Origin: Phycisphaerae bacterium
GTDB lineage: Bacteria > Planctomycetota > Phycisphaerae > Sedimentisphaerales > UBA12454
DNA: 64,000 bases
Assembly (NCBI GenBank): GCA_041652575.1
Contig: JBAZHC010000012.1
Span: forward strand, 44,820 to 108,819
Direction of reading: 5' to 3'
The notes under the pieces were generated by a model. The model was not told the DNA's origin and searched no databases. It saw only the letters and a program-made list of their open reading frames with translations. Position numbers and translations under genes: made by a program. Below, one piece after another: positions 27,469-36,221 of the stretch; within the stretch, counting starts at the first letter, position 1; each line of letters begins with the position of its first letter.

Positions 27469-28461
27469 GTGAAGAGAAAACAAGGTTTTACGTTAGTTGA
27501 ATTGTTGGTTGTAATCTCAATCATCGCTCTGCTATTGGCAGTACTTCTTCCTTCACTGCAGAAGGCCAGGGAGCTTGCCAAAAGAACCATCTGCAGCAAC
27601 CAGGTTAAACAAACGGGTCTTGCGATGGCCGGATACTCTAATGATTATGATGACAAAATGCCCTGGTCAGGTGGTGTTACTAATGGTATGCCGGATGACA
27701 CAAAAGATGAATCTACAATACATCCATGGCTTATTTGGAGAACTGATCATTCATCAAAGGACGAACCTTTTCTGGACATGACGCGACTCTGTGCCGGTAA
27801 CGATGGCGTAATGGGCAGGGCTCGTCCTCTGAGAATAGCTTGTTTATTTGAAGGTAATTTTATAAAAGATGGGAAAATATTTTATTGTCCTTCAAATGTA
27901 TCCCCAAACCGCAGGTATGAGTCTTATACTGAGCAGGACCCCGCACAGGGAGGTCCCAGCAATGCATGGGGCCGGCCTCACCAGCTTTATAGTAAAAGAA
28001 ATTCTGACAATCATGGTTGGATTCGTTCAGGATACGATTATTATCCGATAGACAGGGATATCAGACTTAAACCGGATTTAAAGACAATGAAAAAAGTGGC
28101 TGATAGCTATGTGCCCAAAGTTACCTGCAGAAGATTCAGCCGGCTCAGTAGAACCGCTCCGTATCTTTCGGATGTTATTTGCTTGGATGACAATTCAAAT
28201 CTCGGCAGTAAAAAGTTTCTATCTCATAAGTCAGGGGTAAGCATAGTCAATGGCAAGGAAATTCTGCGTAGCCCCGGTATAAATTCCCTGTTTAGTGATG
28301 GCCATGTACGCTATGTTCCGGATGGGCCGGTTGAATGCCCAACTAACGGTAAAACTCAGAAGCTTTTTGATAATGATGTTTGGAACACTTTTCTTACAAG
28401 AAAAAATACAGATGAAGGCGAATATCTGATGTACTTGCTTTATAGTATGATTTCGCCGTAA
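27469..28461 (+). CDS. Prepilin-like protein with N-terminal cleavage/methylation motif
   Basis: Type II secretion/type IV pilin-like protein of 330 residues. The N-terminus has the prepilin peptidase site K-Q-G/F-T-L-V-E-L-L followed by a hydrophobic helix (about residues 11-30). The soluble part has four cysteines in its first half and, near the C-terminus, a conserved L-F-S-D-G-H-V-R-Y-V-P-D-G motif seen in the large planctomycete pseudopilin families. The start is GTG 27469, weakly preceded by AAAGGA. These proteins are numerous in planctomycetes and their individual roles are mostly unknown. Position next to two surface proteins suggests an envelope or attachment function. Confidence 0.85.
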   Translation: MKRKQGFTLVELLVVISIIALLLAVLLPSLQKARELAKRTICSNQVKQTGLAMAGYSNDYDDKMPWSGGVTNGMPDDTKDESTIHPWLIWRTDHSSKDEPFLDMTRLCAGNDGVMGRARPLRIACLFEGNFIKDGKIFYCPSNVSPNRRYESYTEQDPAQGGPSNAWGRPHQLYSKRNSDNHGWIRSGYDYYPIDRDIRLKPDLKTMKKVADSYVPKVTCRRFSRLSRTAPYLSDVICLDDNSNLGSKKFLSHKSGVSIVNGKEILRSPGINSLFSDGHVRYVPDGPVECPTNGKTQKLFDNDVWNTFLTRKNTDEGEYLMYLLYSMISP

Positions 28462-28495
28462 TGATTTGATAAAAAAGTGCAGTTGTGGAAATGAT

Positions 28496-28541
28496 ACAAA
28501 CCGGCCTGGAGCAATATGCGAAAAGCCGGTTTGTTTTTTTT
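28496..28541 (+). terminator. Rho-independent terminator after the prepilin-like gene
   Basis: Stem ACAAACCGGC/GCCGGTTTGT (28496-28505 with 28525-28534) followed by a run of eight or more T. It lies 34 bp after the stop. Confidence 0.9.
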
Positions 28542-28758
28542 ATAGGTTTTTTTTAAAACAGACGGCTGAAGATTTCAGATGGGGATTATTATTTTCACAG
28601 ACAGCCGGATGCGAAGCTTGACGGACGAACTGTTGATAATTGGCTGCAGAAAATCCTTGATTTCCGAAAGATTATATATTAACTGGATACTGCCTGACAA
28701 AGATATGACGAGCAGAAAACTAAGGAATTTCTAATTCTTATTATATGAGGTGTTTGTG

Positions 28759-29769
28759 ATGGGTAAAATACGAATAGTCACCATCGGAGGTTTTGGTCAT
28801 ATTGATGCAGTATTCCGTGATTTAGCTGTTACGGATGAGGCCGATTTGGTCGGTATGGCACCGGCTTACGCAGGAGAGGACATTTCCAAATTTCTAAAGC
28901 TTCCGCCCGCGGCAGGTAAAAATGTTGCCTGTAACGACTACAAAAAAATGCTGAAGGATTTGAAGCCCGATGTTGCCGTAGTCAGTACAAGGCTCGATTT
29001 GATTCCGAAATTAATAATAGATGCCGCTGACGCCGGCTGTCATATAATCGCGGAAAAGCCGCTGGCACTTGATACGGCCACTCTCGAAAAAGTCCGCAAA
29101 GCAGTCGAGAAAAACAAAGTTAATCTGATGGCTATGCTGACCATGCGCAGCGACCCGCAGTTTGTGGCCGCAAAGCAGGTTTATGACAGCGGCGCCATAG
29201 GCGATGCGATTTTGGCAAACGGCAGAAAGAGTTATAAATGGGGCACAAGACCCGACTGGTTCGGCGACAAGGACAAATACGGCGGAACTATCGGCTGGGT
29301 CGGTATCCACGCCTTTGATTATATAAATTATGTTACAGGTTTGAGTTTTACAAAGGTTGCCGCGATGAAAGGCAATCTCGTTCACAGCGACAGGAAAGCC
29401 TGCGAGGACAATTGCGTCTTTATAGCTGAACTCAGCAACGGCGGGCACGCTTCGATTAGCGTTGATTATTGCAGGCCGGAATCGGCCCCGACGCACGGCG
29501 ATGACTGGATTCGGGTTATTGGCACAAAAGGTGTTCTTGAGGCAAGTTTAGCCAAGAAGAATTGTGTCGTCATCAGCAATGAAAAGGGTACTTTTGAACA
29601 GCCTTTGCCGAATGGAAAAGATAAGATGTTCCGCAGATTTCTTCTGAATATTCTTGCCGGTAAAACAGAGGAAAATGAAGAGCTTAAGCGGCTTTCCTTT
29701 ATGCTGACCAAAGTTTGCCTGCTTGCCCGCGACGCCGCCGAGCAAAACAAAATCATCGATGTAAAATAA
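28759..29769 (+). CDS. Gfo/Idh/MocA family NAD(P)-dependent oxidoreductase
   Basis: Cytoplasmic sugar or cyclitol dehydrogenase-type enzyme of 336 residues. The Rossmann start V-T-I-G-G-F-G-H is slightly unusual. The family signature A-E-K-P-L-A is at about residue 98, and the catalytic-domain segment around W-V-G-I-H-A-F-D-Y holds the histidine expected in the active site. I chose ATG 28759-28761 because GAGG lies about 8 nt upstream. A GTG three codons earlier overlaps that site. It is convergent with the secreted GH43 (11-bp gap) and probably acts on a monosaccharide released outside. The substrate is not inferable. Confidence 0.85.
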   Translation: MGKIRIVTIGGFGHIDAVFRDLAVTDEADLVGMAPAYAGEDISKFLKLPPAAGKNVACNDYKKMLKDLKPDVAVVSTRLDLIPKLIIDAADAGCHIIAEKPLALDTATLEKVRKAVEKNKVNLMAMLTMRSDPQFVAAKQVYDSGAIGDAILANGRKSYKWGTRPDWFGDKDKYGGTIGWVGIHAFDYINYVTGLSFTKVAAMKGNLVHSDRKACEDNCVFIAELSNGGHASISVDYCRPESAPTHGDDWIRVIGTKGVLEASLAKKNCVVISNEKGTFEQPLPNGKDKMFRRFLLNILAGKTEENEELKRLSFMLTKVCLLARDAAEQNKIIDVK

Positions 29770-29780
29770 CCTGTATTTGT

Positions 29781-31433
29781 TTATTTTGTTTGATATTCAA
29801 AATAATCGAAATCGGCTTTTGTTTTTGTCCCGGCCATATCCTGTGCGCAAATACCCACGAATGCGCCCGTGAAACTGCCTTCCTGACAGTATTCGTCGCT
29901 GAGTGTAGTTATATCGAATACGGCATTTATTTTTTTCCAGTCTTTGCCGTCGAGCGAATAGGAAAAGGTCAATTTATCATAATCTATTTCCGCTCTCAGG
30001 TAACAGGCCTTTTGGGACACAGGAAACATCTGTGTGGTTAATTCGGTATATACGTCGTTCTGGCTGTAACAAACGGTCACACATTTTCCAGTTGTTTCGT
30101 TATCGGTAATTTTCAGGTAATAATAATTCTGCGTATCGTAGAAGCATATCAGTCCTGCCGCCTGCTGAAAAGTCTTCGGCTCGAATTCAACGCACGTTTC
30201 GGCAATACAATTCAGACTGGTAATTCTTCTTGCGACCATACTCTGTCTGAATTTAGAACCAAGCGATTCTCTGCCGTAAATCCTCAACCAGCCCGGCCTT
30301 TGTGTAAGCGATAACCAGCTTTCGTCCGGCGGCACACGCAGCGTATTAAGATGAAGATTGAGCGTCTTGCCGTTGAAATCATCTCTGGCAGGTTCAGGTT
30401 TAAATGGATGCAGAGGCAGTCGCGGCGCCGGAACGGTTGCCTGCGGCCGGTTAGAATCGTTTTCAAGCCGTAGCCAGCCGTCGTCGCACCATTTGACTTT
30501 TTGAATGGCAGTTTCTCTGCCGAGTACGCTTCTTCGAAATGGTTTTTCAGATTTTGGTATCGGCCTGCTGCAAAGATGCGCGATATACCATTGTCCGTTT
30601 TGTGTTTCGACTAATGAACCATGGCCTGACCTTTGAAACGGAAGATCCGGGTCATTTCTTGAAGTTATGATAGGATTATCAGGTTGAATTTCATAGGGGC
30701 CGAAAAGATTTTTCGACCTTGCCAGTGTTACCGCGTGATTAGGACCTGTGCCGCCTTCTGCGGTCATAAGATAATAGTATCCGTTGAGTTTATATATATG
30801 GGGTCCTTCAGTAACGCCGATAGGAGAACCTTTAAAAATATTTCTAATCGGTCCGACAAGTTTTTTTGTCTTCGGGTCGTATTCCTGTATGAGAATTCCT
30901 GCAAATCTTTTGGCGCGGTCGCGGTGGTCGTGCAGCTCGTTAAGCAGCCATTTTTTTCCGTCATCATCGTGAAACATTGATGCGTCAAAACCGGAACTGT
31001 TCAGGAAAACCGGTTCAGACCACGGCCCTTTAATATTTTTCGCGGTTATTAAATAATTATGAACATCTTTATATGGGCCTTTTTGGGTTTTAACATCGGA
31101 GTAAACCAGATAGAATAATCCGTCAGAATAAGTCAGGCAGGGGGCCCACACTCCGCCGGAAGTTGGATTGCCCAAAAGGTCGATATATTTGGTTGAATTA
31201 AGTGCATAACCGGCCAATTCCCAGTTCACAAGGTCTTTGGAATGATAGATTGCCACGCCGGGAAACCATTCGAAAGTGGAGTTTGCAATGTAATAATCGT
31301 CGTTGACTCTGACGATTGACGGGTCGGGATTAAAACCCGGCAAAATAGGATTTTTAATCATCACAGTTTCCTTTGCGATACACCAGGAACATAAAATAAA
31401 ACAAATTCCAACAGCCAGACAGGTTCTCTTCAT
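29781..31433 (-). CDS. GH43 family beta-xylosidase/arabinofuranosidase-like enzyme, secreted
   Basis: Exported inverting glycosidase of 550 residues with a signal peptide ending near C-I-A-K. The five-bladed beta-propeller shows the catalytic base in N-P-D-P-S (D37), the pKa-modulating aspartate in G-F-D-A-S (D150) and the acid in V-T-E-G-P (E209). A C-terminal beta-sandwich of about 200 residues (from about 340) is typical of the GH43 xylosidase type. I chose ATG 31431-31433 because AAGGAG is about 8 nt upstream. An upstream frame would add 21 residues. Likely substrates are xylan or arabinan side chains. The subfamily cannot be fixed by eye. Confidence 0.9.
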   Translation of the reverse strand: MKRTCLAVGICFILCSWCIAKETVMIKNPILPGFNPDPSIVRVNDDYYIANSTFEWFPGVAIYHSKDLVNWELAGYALNSTKYIDLLGNPTSGGVWAPCLTYSDGLFYLVYSDVKTQKGPYKDVHNYLITAKNIKGPWSEPVFLNSSGFDASMFHDDDGKKWLLNELHDHRDRAKRFAGILIQEYDPKTKKLVGPIRNIFKGSPIGVTEGPHIYKLNGYYYLMTAEGGTGPNHAVTLARSKNLFGPYEIQPDNPIITSRNDPDLPFQRSGHGSLVETQNGQWYIAHLCSRPIPKSEKPFRRSVLGRETAIQKVKWCDDGWLRLENDSNRPQATVPAPRLPLHPFKPEPARDDFNGKTLNLHLNTLRVPPDESWLSLTQRPGWLRIYGRESLGSKFRQSMVARRITSLNCIAETCVEFEPKTFQQAAGLICFYDTQNYYYLKITDNETTGKCVTVCYSQNDVYTELTTQMFPVSQKACYLRAEIDYDKLTFSYSLDGKDWKKINAVFDITTLSDEYCQEGSFTGAFVGICAQDMAGTKTKADFDYFEYQTK

Positions 31434-31604
31434 TATAAATCGCTCCTTCGCTTTGTGATAGATTAGAAATAGTTTTATTTCTATTATATAATTCAAATTA
31501 CGGTTGGGTGGACGATTATCGAACTGCTATTTCCGTTCATCCTGTCCATCTTGCTCCGCCAATAATCACGAACAAAAATCCTATCTAATATAAAAATCCA
31601 GTTT

Positions 31605-32546
31605 TTAATCAGAAAACAAACTGTCTTGGGGATTTTTCAATTCACGAGTAATATAACAACTTTCGTCTGTTATGTCACTATTTTTACAGCCGCAAATATA
31701 TATTTTTATGCCGTAATTGTTTGCAATTTTCCTGATTCTTTCAAAACCCAACTTTCTGACTTCCAATGGCAGCATTTTTCCTGTTGAATTTTTCAGGCCG
31801 ATTGGCAATGTAACGCCTTTGGAAAATGGCTTCAGGATTTTATCCAGCGAACCCGCATCAGCAATATTCTTTTTGAGGCTGGACACAATAGCGGCTCTCA
31901 AAAATAAAAAACTGATAGCCACTTCTTCACAACCTGTTTTGGCAATTGATGAAAATAAACGATGTAATTGTTCATTCGCATCAGTAAAATCGTGTATTAT
32001 AGGATCGCATCTAACCGACATTTTGACACCAATTTTGATTAGTCTTTCAATTTGGTCAAGTCTTTCTTGGGCTTTAGCAGCAGCGGGTTCAATTATACTT
32101 AGGATGTTATCGTCAGTGGATATCAGACCAATTTGGCCGGCTATTTTAGAATGATACTTTTCAAATAACTCAAGAAAATTATGTGATATTTTGCCTTTAG
32201 TAACAAACTGAACATTAATACCATTTTCCAATATGGTTTTCATTACATCAAAAGTGGCTTGTTGGATTTGTGGTGTGGGCTGAAAAGGATCGCATGAGGG
32301 GCAGAAATAAACGGCGGTTGGCTTTTTGCGTTTTCGTTTTATTTCTTCGGCTATTCGCTCAGCCATATTGTCATAAATTTCAATTAAATCATCGCCGGGA
32401 TAAACAGAATAACCTTTAGTATAACAATAGATGCAATTATGCAAACATCCTGCAGATATATTTACGGCAGGAAGATTTGCCAGACATCTCAATCCGGACG
32501 GCGAAAGAAAATTTGTTTTGCGATGTGTAGTAATTATTTTAGACAT
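31605..32546 (-). CDS. Radical SAM protein of the spore-photoproduct-lyase-like group
   Basis: 313-residue radical SAM enzyme with the 4Fe-4S motif C34-x3-C38-x2-C41 (A-G-C-L-H-N-C-I-Y-C-Y). It belongs to the group often annotated as DNA repair photolyase SplB-like. Other family features are the F-C-P-S-C-D-P-F-Q stretch (about residue 102) and further cysteines in the C-terminal third (C-G-C near residue 291). Its start overlaps the end of the upstream methyltransferase-like gene by 13 bp, so the two are translationally coupled and may modify the same target. Which reaction it performs is unknown, and the DNA-repair label is by similarity only. Confidence 0.8.
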   Translation of the reverse strand: MSKIITTHRKTNFLSPSGLRCLANLPAVNISAGCLHNCIYCYTKGYSVYPGDDLIEIYDNMAERIAEEIKRKRKKPTAVYFCPSCDPFQPTPQIQQATFDVMKTILENGINVQFVTKGKISHNFLELFEKYHSKIAGQIGLISTDDNILSIIEPAAAKAQERLDQIERLIKIGVKMSVRCDPIIHDFTDANEQLHRLFSSIAKTGCEEVAISFLFLRAAIVSSLKKNIADAGSLDKILKPFSKGVTLPIGLKNSTGKMLPLEVRKLGFERIRKIANNYGIKIYICGCKNSDITDESCYITRELKNPQDSLFSD

Positions 32547-34120
32547 ATTTTAATACCTGGCAAAATATTTTCATATCTCTTTTCGCAAACAGCAAGAACT
32601 TGGGATGAATAGCGTGCATCAGTATTAATTGCAGATACAACACAATTCAGATTGTGCTCTTGAATATGTTTAGCTAAATAATTTGCAGCCAAATCGACAT
32701 CTTCGATAACAGTAAGCTTGGCAATTTTCAATAATTTCCCAATAATACTTCTGCCTTCAGAATCCAAAAGAGATAAACTATTAAACTTTCTTACTGGGTA
32801 ATAAAAGAAGTTCTCCGCTACATCCGCACCCAAGCAGGTTGCCATTGCCTTATAGTAATCGGTTAGAGAAATCACTCTGTACGCTGAACAATCTTCTGAC
32901 AATCTGGTTTTGGCGTTTGTATGTATTATATTTTCAGGACAGTAATTTTCTGGGGCAAGACAATAAATTGGATTATATTTTTTATTGATTATAATTTCCG
33001 GAGGAAACTGTTGACCTGAAAGATACCATAACTTACCTTCATCATCAGAGCTTTCAATATCGAATAAACTCAGATTATTAAGAAGACGACACATTAAAAT
33101 CGTATCGAATTGAAGAGTCTCAGTCTGTTTGTTTATCCAGTTAATATAATCTATTTGCTGGTAATCCAAATAGGACATATTTGTTCTGATTGTGCCCTTG
33201 AAGAAATGGCGAGCAGGATTTTGTACTCTTAAACCAACAATAGAACCATTCAAATACCAATTTTCTTTAGCGGTTCTATTCTTGTCAAGTATATGTTCCC
33301 ATATATGCCGAAGCATAATTCCGCTCCCACCACCAAGGTCAGCGATATTAATGTCACGTCTTTCATTATTATTTTCTGCAAAAGAAGATTTGAGAAATGG
33401 ATATATTGCAGATTCTGCCAGCAATTGTGCCCTTGGCTTACTTCTGGGATCAGATTTGCGTGAAAATCCGTCTGCAAATGATTCGATTAGCGTAAAAGAT
33501 TCACCTCTATCACCAAGACTCACGGTTGGATACGTAAAAACTGAAAAATCGGGATCATTTGATATACGATATTGACGGTAATGATAAAAAAGGTTATTGC
33601 CAGAAGAAGACTCGAGCATAATTATGGGGAGGTATTTAGGGTCATCATTGGAAGATTTTTTGCCAAGATGAGCAAGTAGATAGCCGGGGTTTCTATGACT
33701 TGTTGTGCCGGCAGCTATTCCCGGTTTGTTACCATACCAACGTATAGCAAAATTTTCCAATGATAATAATTTACACAACAATTCCAGTACATATGCGTTA
33801 TTTCGAATGTTTAACCATTTGGAAAGTAGGGCAAAGTATCGGTAACAATATTCGCTAAGATAGTCTAATTGAAAACCGCTGTCAAAATACGCTCCTCGTA
33901 CCTTTTCAAAATGAAAAAATAAATCTCGTTCCGGTAAGGTTTCGGTAATATTCCAATACAAATCCCAACTTTGTTTTTTTATTTCAAGCCTGCCGTGCCA
34001 ATCGATTTCTATTGCAGTGACAATTTCTTTTGACACAAATGCTTTAGCCAAATTGTCTTTAATATATTCCCGTTCCAAGCCAGACAGAGACTCAATTGAT
34101 GGATAATCAGAATTTGGCAT
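32534..34120 (-). CDS. Unrecognised protein with SAM-methyltransferase-like motif
   Basis: 528-residue protein that I cannot assign to a named family. Residues about 258-268 read I-A-D-L-G-G-G-S-G, a good motif I of Rossmann-fold methyltransferases. An acidic M-C-R-L-L-N-N-L-S segment near residue 345 fits motif IV territory. The first ~240 residues are mostly helical and without a known signature. No signal peptide or membrane helix is visible. The gene overlaps the radical SAM gene downstream by 13 bp and lies beside a tRNA, an IS element and an integrase remnant. A paired methyltransferase/radical SAM module of accessory origin is the best description. Ribosome site and start are weakly supported. 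Confidence 0.6.
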   Translation of the reverse strand: MPNSDYPSIESLSGLEREYIKDNLAKAFVSKEIVTAIEIDWHGRLEIKKQSWDLYWNITETLPERDLFFHFEKVRGAYFDSGFQLDYLSEYCYRYFALLSKWLNIRNNAYVLELLCKLLSLENFAIRWYGNKPGIAAGTTSHRNPGYLLAHLGKKSSNDDPKYLPIIMLESSSGNNLFYHYRQYRISNDPDFSVFTYPTVSLGDRGESFTLIESFADGFSRKSDPRSKPRAQLLAESAIYPFLKSSFAENNNERRDINIADLGGGSGIMLRHIWEHILDKNRTAKENWYLNGSIVGLRVQNPARHFFKGTIRTNMSYLDYQQIDYINWINKQTETLQFDTILMCRLLNNLSLFDIESSDDEGKLWYLSGQQFPPEIIINKKYNPIYCLAPENYCPENIIHTNAKTRLSEDCSAYRVISLTDYYKAMATCLGADVAENFFYYPVRKFNSLSLLDSEGRSIIGKLLKIAKLTVIEDVDLAANYLAKHIQEHNLNCVVSAINTDARYSSQVLAVCEKRYENILPGIKICLK

Positions 34121-34447
34121 TATATTTTCTTACGTTCCGATTGATATTCAAAAACTTCTTAATTACAAAACCCTATTTTGGTTGACCTTACCCCAAAAAT
34201 CAAGCGTGAAGAACCACAAAATAGTGCTTGCACAATTGCAGGGCAGTAAAAGGCATTACAGCATGAGGGTATAAAATTATCAAACTTTCACAACCTCATT
34301 AAAAACAAGATGTTATGCTGAAATCATGTCGAATTATTTCAAAAAGACCAAAGGGACACAATATTATCGAACACGAAATTTAATAACATAACTTTTTATA
34401 CAGAATCAAATTAGGATTTGTGAGGAGTGCTTGTGAAAAAGAGAACT
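34121..34447. other. Intergenic region between the methyltransferase-like gene and tRNA-Arg
   Basis: 327 AT-rich bases. A 21-codon ATG reading frame at 34326-34391 has no ribosome site and looks incidental. No duplicate of the tRNA 3-prime end and no clear promoter was seen. Confidence 0.5.
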
Positions 34448-34520
34448 GCGCCCGACAGGATTCGAACCTGTGACCTTTGGTTTAGGAAACCAACGCTCTA
34501 TCCAACTGAGCTACGAGCGC
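34448..34520 (-). tRNA. tRNA-Arg (anticodon CCU)
   Basis: A 73-nt cloverleaf on the minus strand. The acceptor stem GCGCTCG pairs with CGGGCGC (one G-U). The D-arm begins GCTC-AGTTGG. The anticodon stem TTGGT/ACCAA encloses the loop TTCCTAA, giving anticodon CCU. The T-arm has TTCGAAT. The terminal CCA is not encoded. It is isolated from other RNA genes and lies between the coupled methyltransferase/radical SAM pair and an IS element, a common integration hot-spot type. Confidence 0.96.
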
Positions 34521-34811
34521 AACTCGTTTAATTTAAAAAAGTTATATCTAAATAAGTTTTATTGCAAATATCGCAATTACAACCTTGACTACAACTGGTT
34601 TTAAATTATAATACAATTGTAATGGATTTGTTTCAAATAATTGATTGCAATCAAGGGTTTTATTCATGTTACAAAACAACATTAAAAAACGCAAAACACG
34701 ATCTGATAAATTTCCGCTAACTTTACATCCGACTGGGCAATTTTGCAAGAAAATTAAGGGTAAACTTTACTACTGAGGTGCTGAACAGATGGCGGACACT
34801 TGGTTTGCCAA

Positions 34812-35690
34812 TTATGCCGCCTGTTCCTGTTTCATTTCATACATCTCTTCATATACAGCCGGGCTAACATAGCCCAGCGAAGCATGTCTGCGTTTACGAT
34901 TATAAAACACCTCGATATATTTGAAAACATCATTTTTCCCTTCTTCATAAGTTTCATATATTCTGCCCCTGATCCACTCATTTTTCAAGCTGCCAAAGAA
35001 GCTTTCAGCACAGGCATTGTCCCAGCAGTTGCCTTTCCTGCTCATACTGCAAATAAACTTGTTGGTATTCAGCAAATCCTGAAACCCCTCAGAGGCATAT
35101 TGAATCCCACGGTCGCTATGATGGATTAAGCCTGTCTCCGGACTTCTGTGCTGTATCGCCATTTCCATCGCTGACCGCACTAATTTTGAATCAATGTTTT
35201 CGCCCATTGACCAGCCGACTATTCTGCGTGAGAATAAATCCATTACAACAGCAAGATATAACCAGCCCTGTTTGGTCGGAATATAAGTTATATCCGCTGC
35301 CCACTTCTGGTTGGGTCTTTTAGCTGTAAAGTCACGACCGAGAAGATTCTCAGCTATTTTCAGAGTATGATTGGAATCCGTAGTAACCACAAATTTGCGT
35401 TTAATACGTGAATACACCCCGATTTCACGCATTATACGTCTGACTGTCTGGTCACAGCAGATAACGTGCTCTTCCTGCAAATCTTCATATACTTTCCGAT
35501 AGCCGTAAATGCGGTTGCTTTCAAAATAACTATGAGCCGCCGCCTGGGCAATCGACCTGCGTCTTATCTGCTGCGGACAGGGAATCCGTTTAATGCTGTC
35601 ATAATAGCCGCTTGTGCTTACTATCAACACCCTGCACATAACTGCCTTTGGAAAGAGCCGACTGTGCTTTTTTATCCATGCGTACCTCAT
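34812..35690 (-). CDS. IS3-family transposase OrfB (DDE integrase core)
   Basis: 292-residue catalytic subunit of the IS transposase. It shows a helix-turn-helix-like N-terminal region with the Y-G-Y-R-K motif (about residue 63) and an rve-type DDE core. D-I-T-Y-I-P (about residue 139) and H-S-D-R-G (about residue 200) carry the two aspartates, and the glutamate is in A-E-S-F-F-G-S-L-K (about residue 237). It appears intact. Its ATG overlaps the orfA stop as ATGA. It may also be made as an OrfAB fusion by -1 frameshifting. Confidence 0.95.
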   Translation of the reverse strand: MRYAWIKKHSRLFPKAVMCRVLIVSTSGYYDSIKRIPCPQQIRRRSIAQAAAHSYFESNRIYGYRKVYEDLQEEHVICCDQTVRRIMREIGVYSRIKRKFVVTTDSNHTLKIAENLLGRDFTAKRPNQKWAADITYIPTKQGWLYLAVVMDLFSRRIVGWSMGENIDSKLVRSAMEMAIQHRSPETGLIHHSDRGIQYASEGFQDLLNTNKFICSMSRKGNCWDNACAESFFGSLKNEWIRGRIYETYEEGKNDVFKYIEVFYNRKRRHASLGYVSPAVYEEMYEMKQEQAA

Positions 35691-35974
35691 ATCGACTCCC
35701 TTGCAAAGTACGCCGCCGCTTTTTTTAATATGTCATTCTCCATCTTCAGCCGGGCATTTTCTTTACGCAAGTCTCTAATCTCATCTATCTTGGGTTGAGT
35801 CTCCTTTTTAGATGGAAGTTCTCCGGTTTGCTGGAATTTCTGAACCCAGTTACGAATTGACCAGCCTGTGGTGCCAAGCCTTTTAGCTGCCAAGTCATAC
35901 GAATAACCCTGTTCTGTAACTAATTTTGCTGCCTGTAACTTGAAGTCTTTACTGTATTTCCTGTACTTTGCCAT
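35687..35974 (-). CDS. IS3-family transposase OrfA
   Basis: 95-residue DNA-binding subunit. An N-terminal helix-turn-helix (about residues 10-45, including A-A-K-R-L-G-T) is followed by a leucine-rich coiled coil (I-R-D-L-R-K-E-N-A-R-L-K-M-E) typical of IS3 OrfA. The coding strand has A7 near the 3-prime end. The -1 frame is open from there into orfB, so a fused transposase is possible. Confidence 0.95.
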   Translation of the reverse strand: MAKYRKYSKDFKLQAAKLVTEQGYSYDLAAKRLGTTGWSIRNWVQKFQQTGELPSKKETQPKIDEIRDLRKENARLKMENDILKKAAAYFARESI

Positions 35975-36041
35975 TTTCGGACACTCCTGTAAATTGGGGT
36001 ATTATAACCTCTCGCCAAGTGTCCGTCATCTGTTCAGCACC

Positions 36042-36182
36042 TCAATCATCCTGTAAAAACACCTTGGTTGAAGGATTTCGACTTGTCTCAAAGACTCTAA
36101 GTTTATGCCATTGGAGAATAGCCTTTGCATCTTCAAGGATGTTTTTAAGTTCAGCTAATTTGGCGGCTAACTGCTGGTTCAT
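36042..36182 (-). pseudogene. Short reading frame cut by the IS element
   Basis: A 46-residue helical, charged frame (starting M-N-Q-Q-L-A-A-K-L-A-E-L) runs into the right inverted repeat, which supplies the stop TGA. If the IS is removed in silico the frame continues for another 17 codons on the far side. No ribosome site is seen and no homologue was recognised, so its reality is uncertain. Confidence 0.3.
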
Positions 36183-36221
36183 GAAAAGATGAGTCGACCA
36201 GACTATTTATATGTTTCTGTT

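Larger units (their letters stand above)
34774..36044 (-). mobile_element. Complete IS3-family insertion sequence (1271 bp)
   Basis: Bounded by 30-bp inverted repeats (34774-34803 and 36015-36044) that match at 29 of 30 positions and begin TGAGGTGCTGAACAG. It contains the usual two overlapping frames, orfA and orfB. A run of seven A on the coding strand (35720-35726) near the end of orfA is a plausible -1 slippage site to make the OrfAB transposase. Immediate flanks (TAC on the left, ATC on the right) do not show a target duplication. Confidence 0.93.

Noticed and set aside
28584..28682. Short frame reading D-Y-Y-F-H-R-Q-P-D-A-K upstream of the Gfo/Idh/MocA gene, possibly the tail of a lost gene
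   Set aside because: Only about 32 codons, with no start, ribosome site or recognised homologue, and stops close by.
34326..34391. 21-codon ATG frame between the methyltransferase-like gene and the tRNA
   Set aside because: Too short, no ribosome site, AT-rich surroundings.
34448..34520. tRNA-Arg as an attachment site with a direct-repeat partner
   Set aside because: I found no second copy of the tRNA 3-prime end in the window, so no attachment pair can be reported.
34548..34748. 66-residue minus-strand frame left of the IS
   Set aside because: Composition is not protein-like, no ribosome site, no homology seen. Part of it only looks continuous with the disrupted frame on the other side of the IS.
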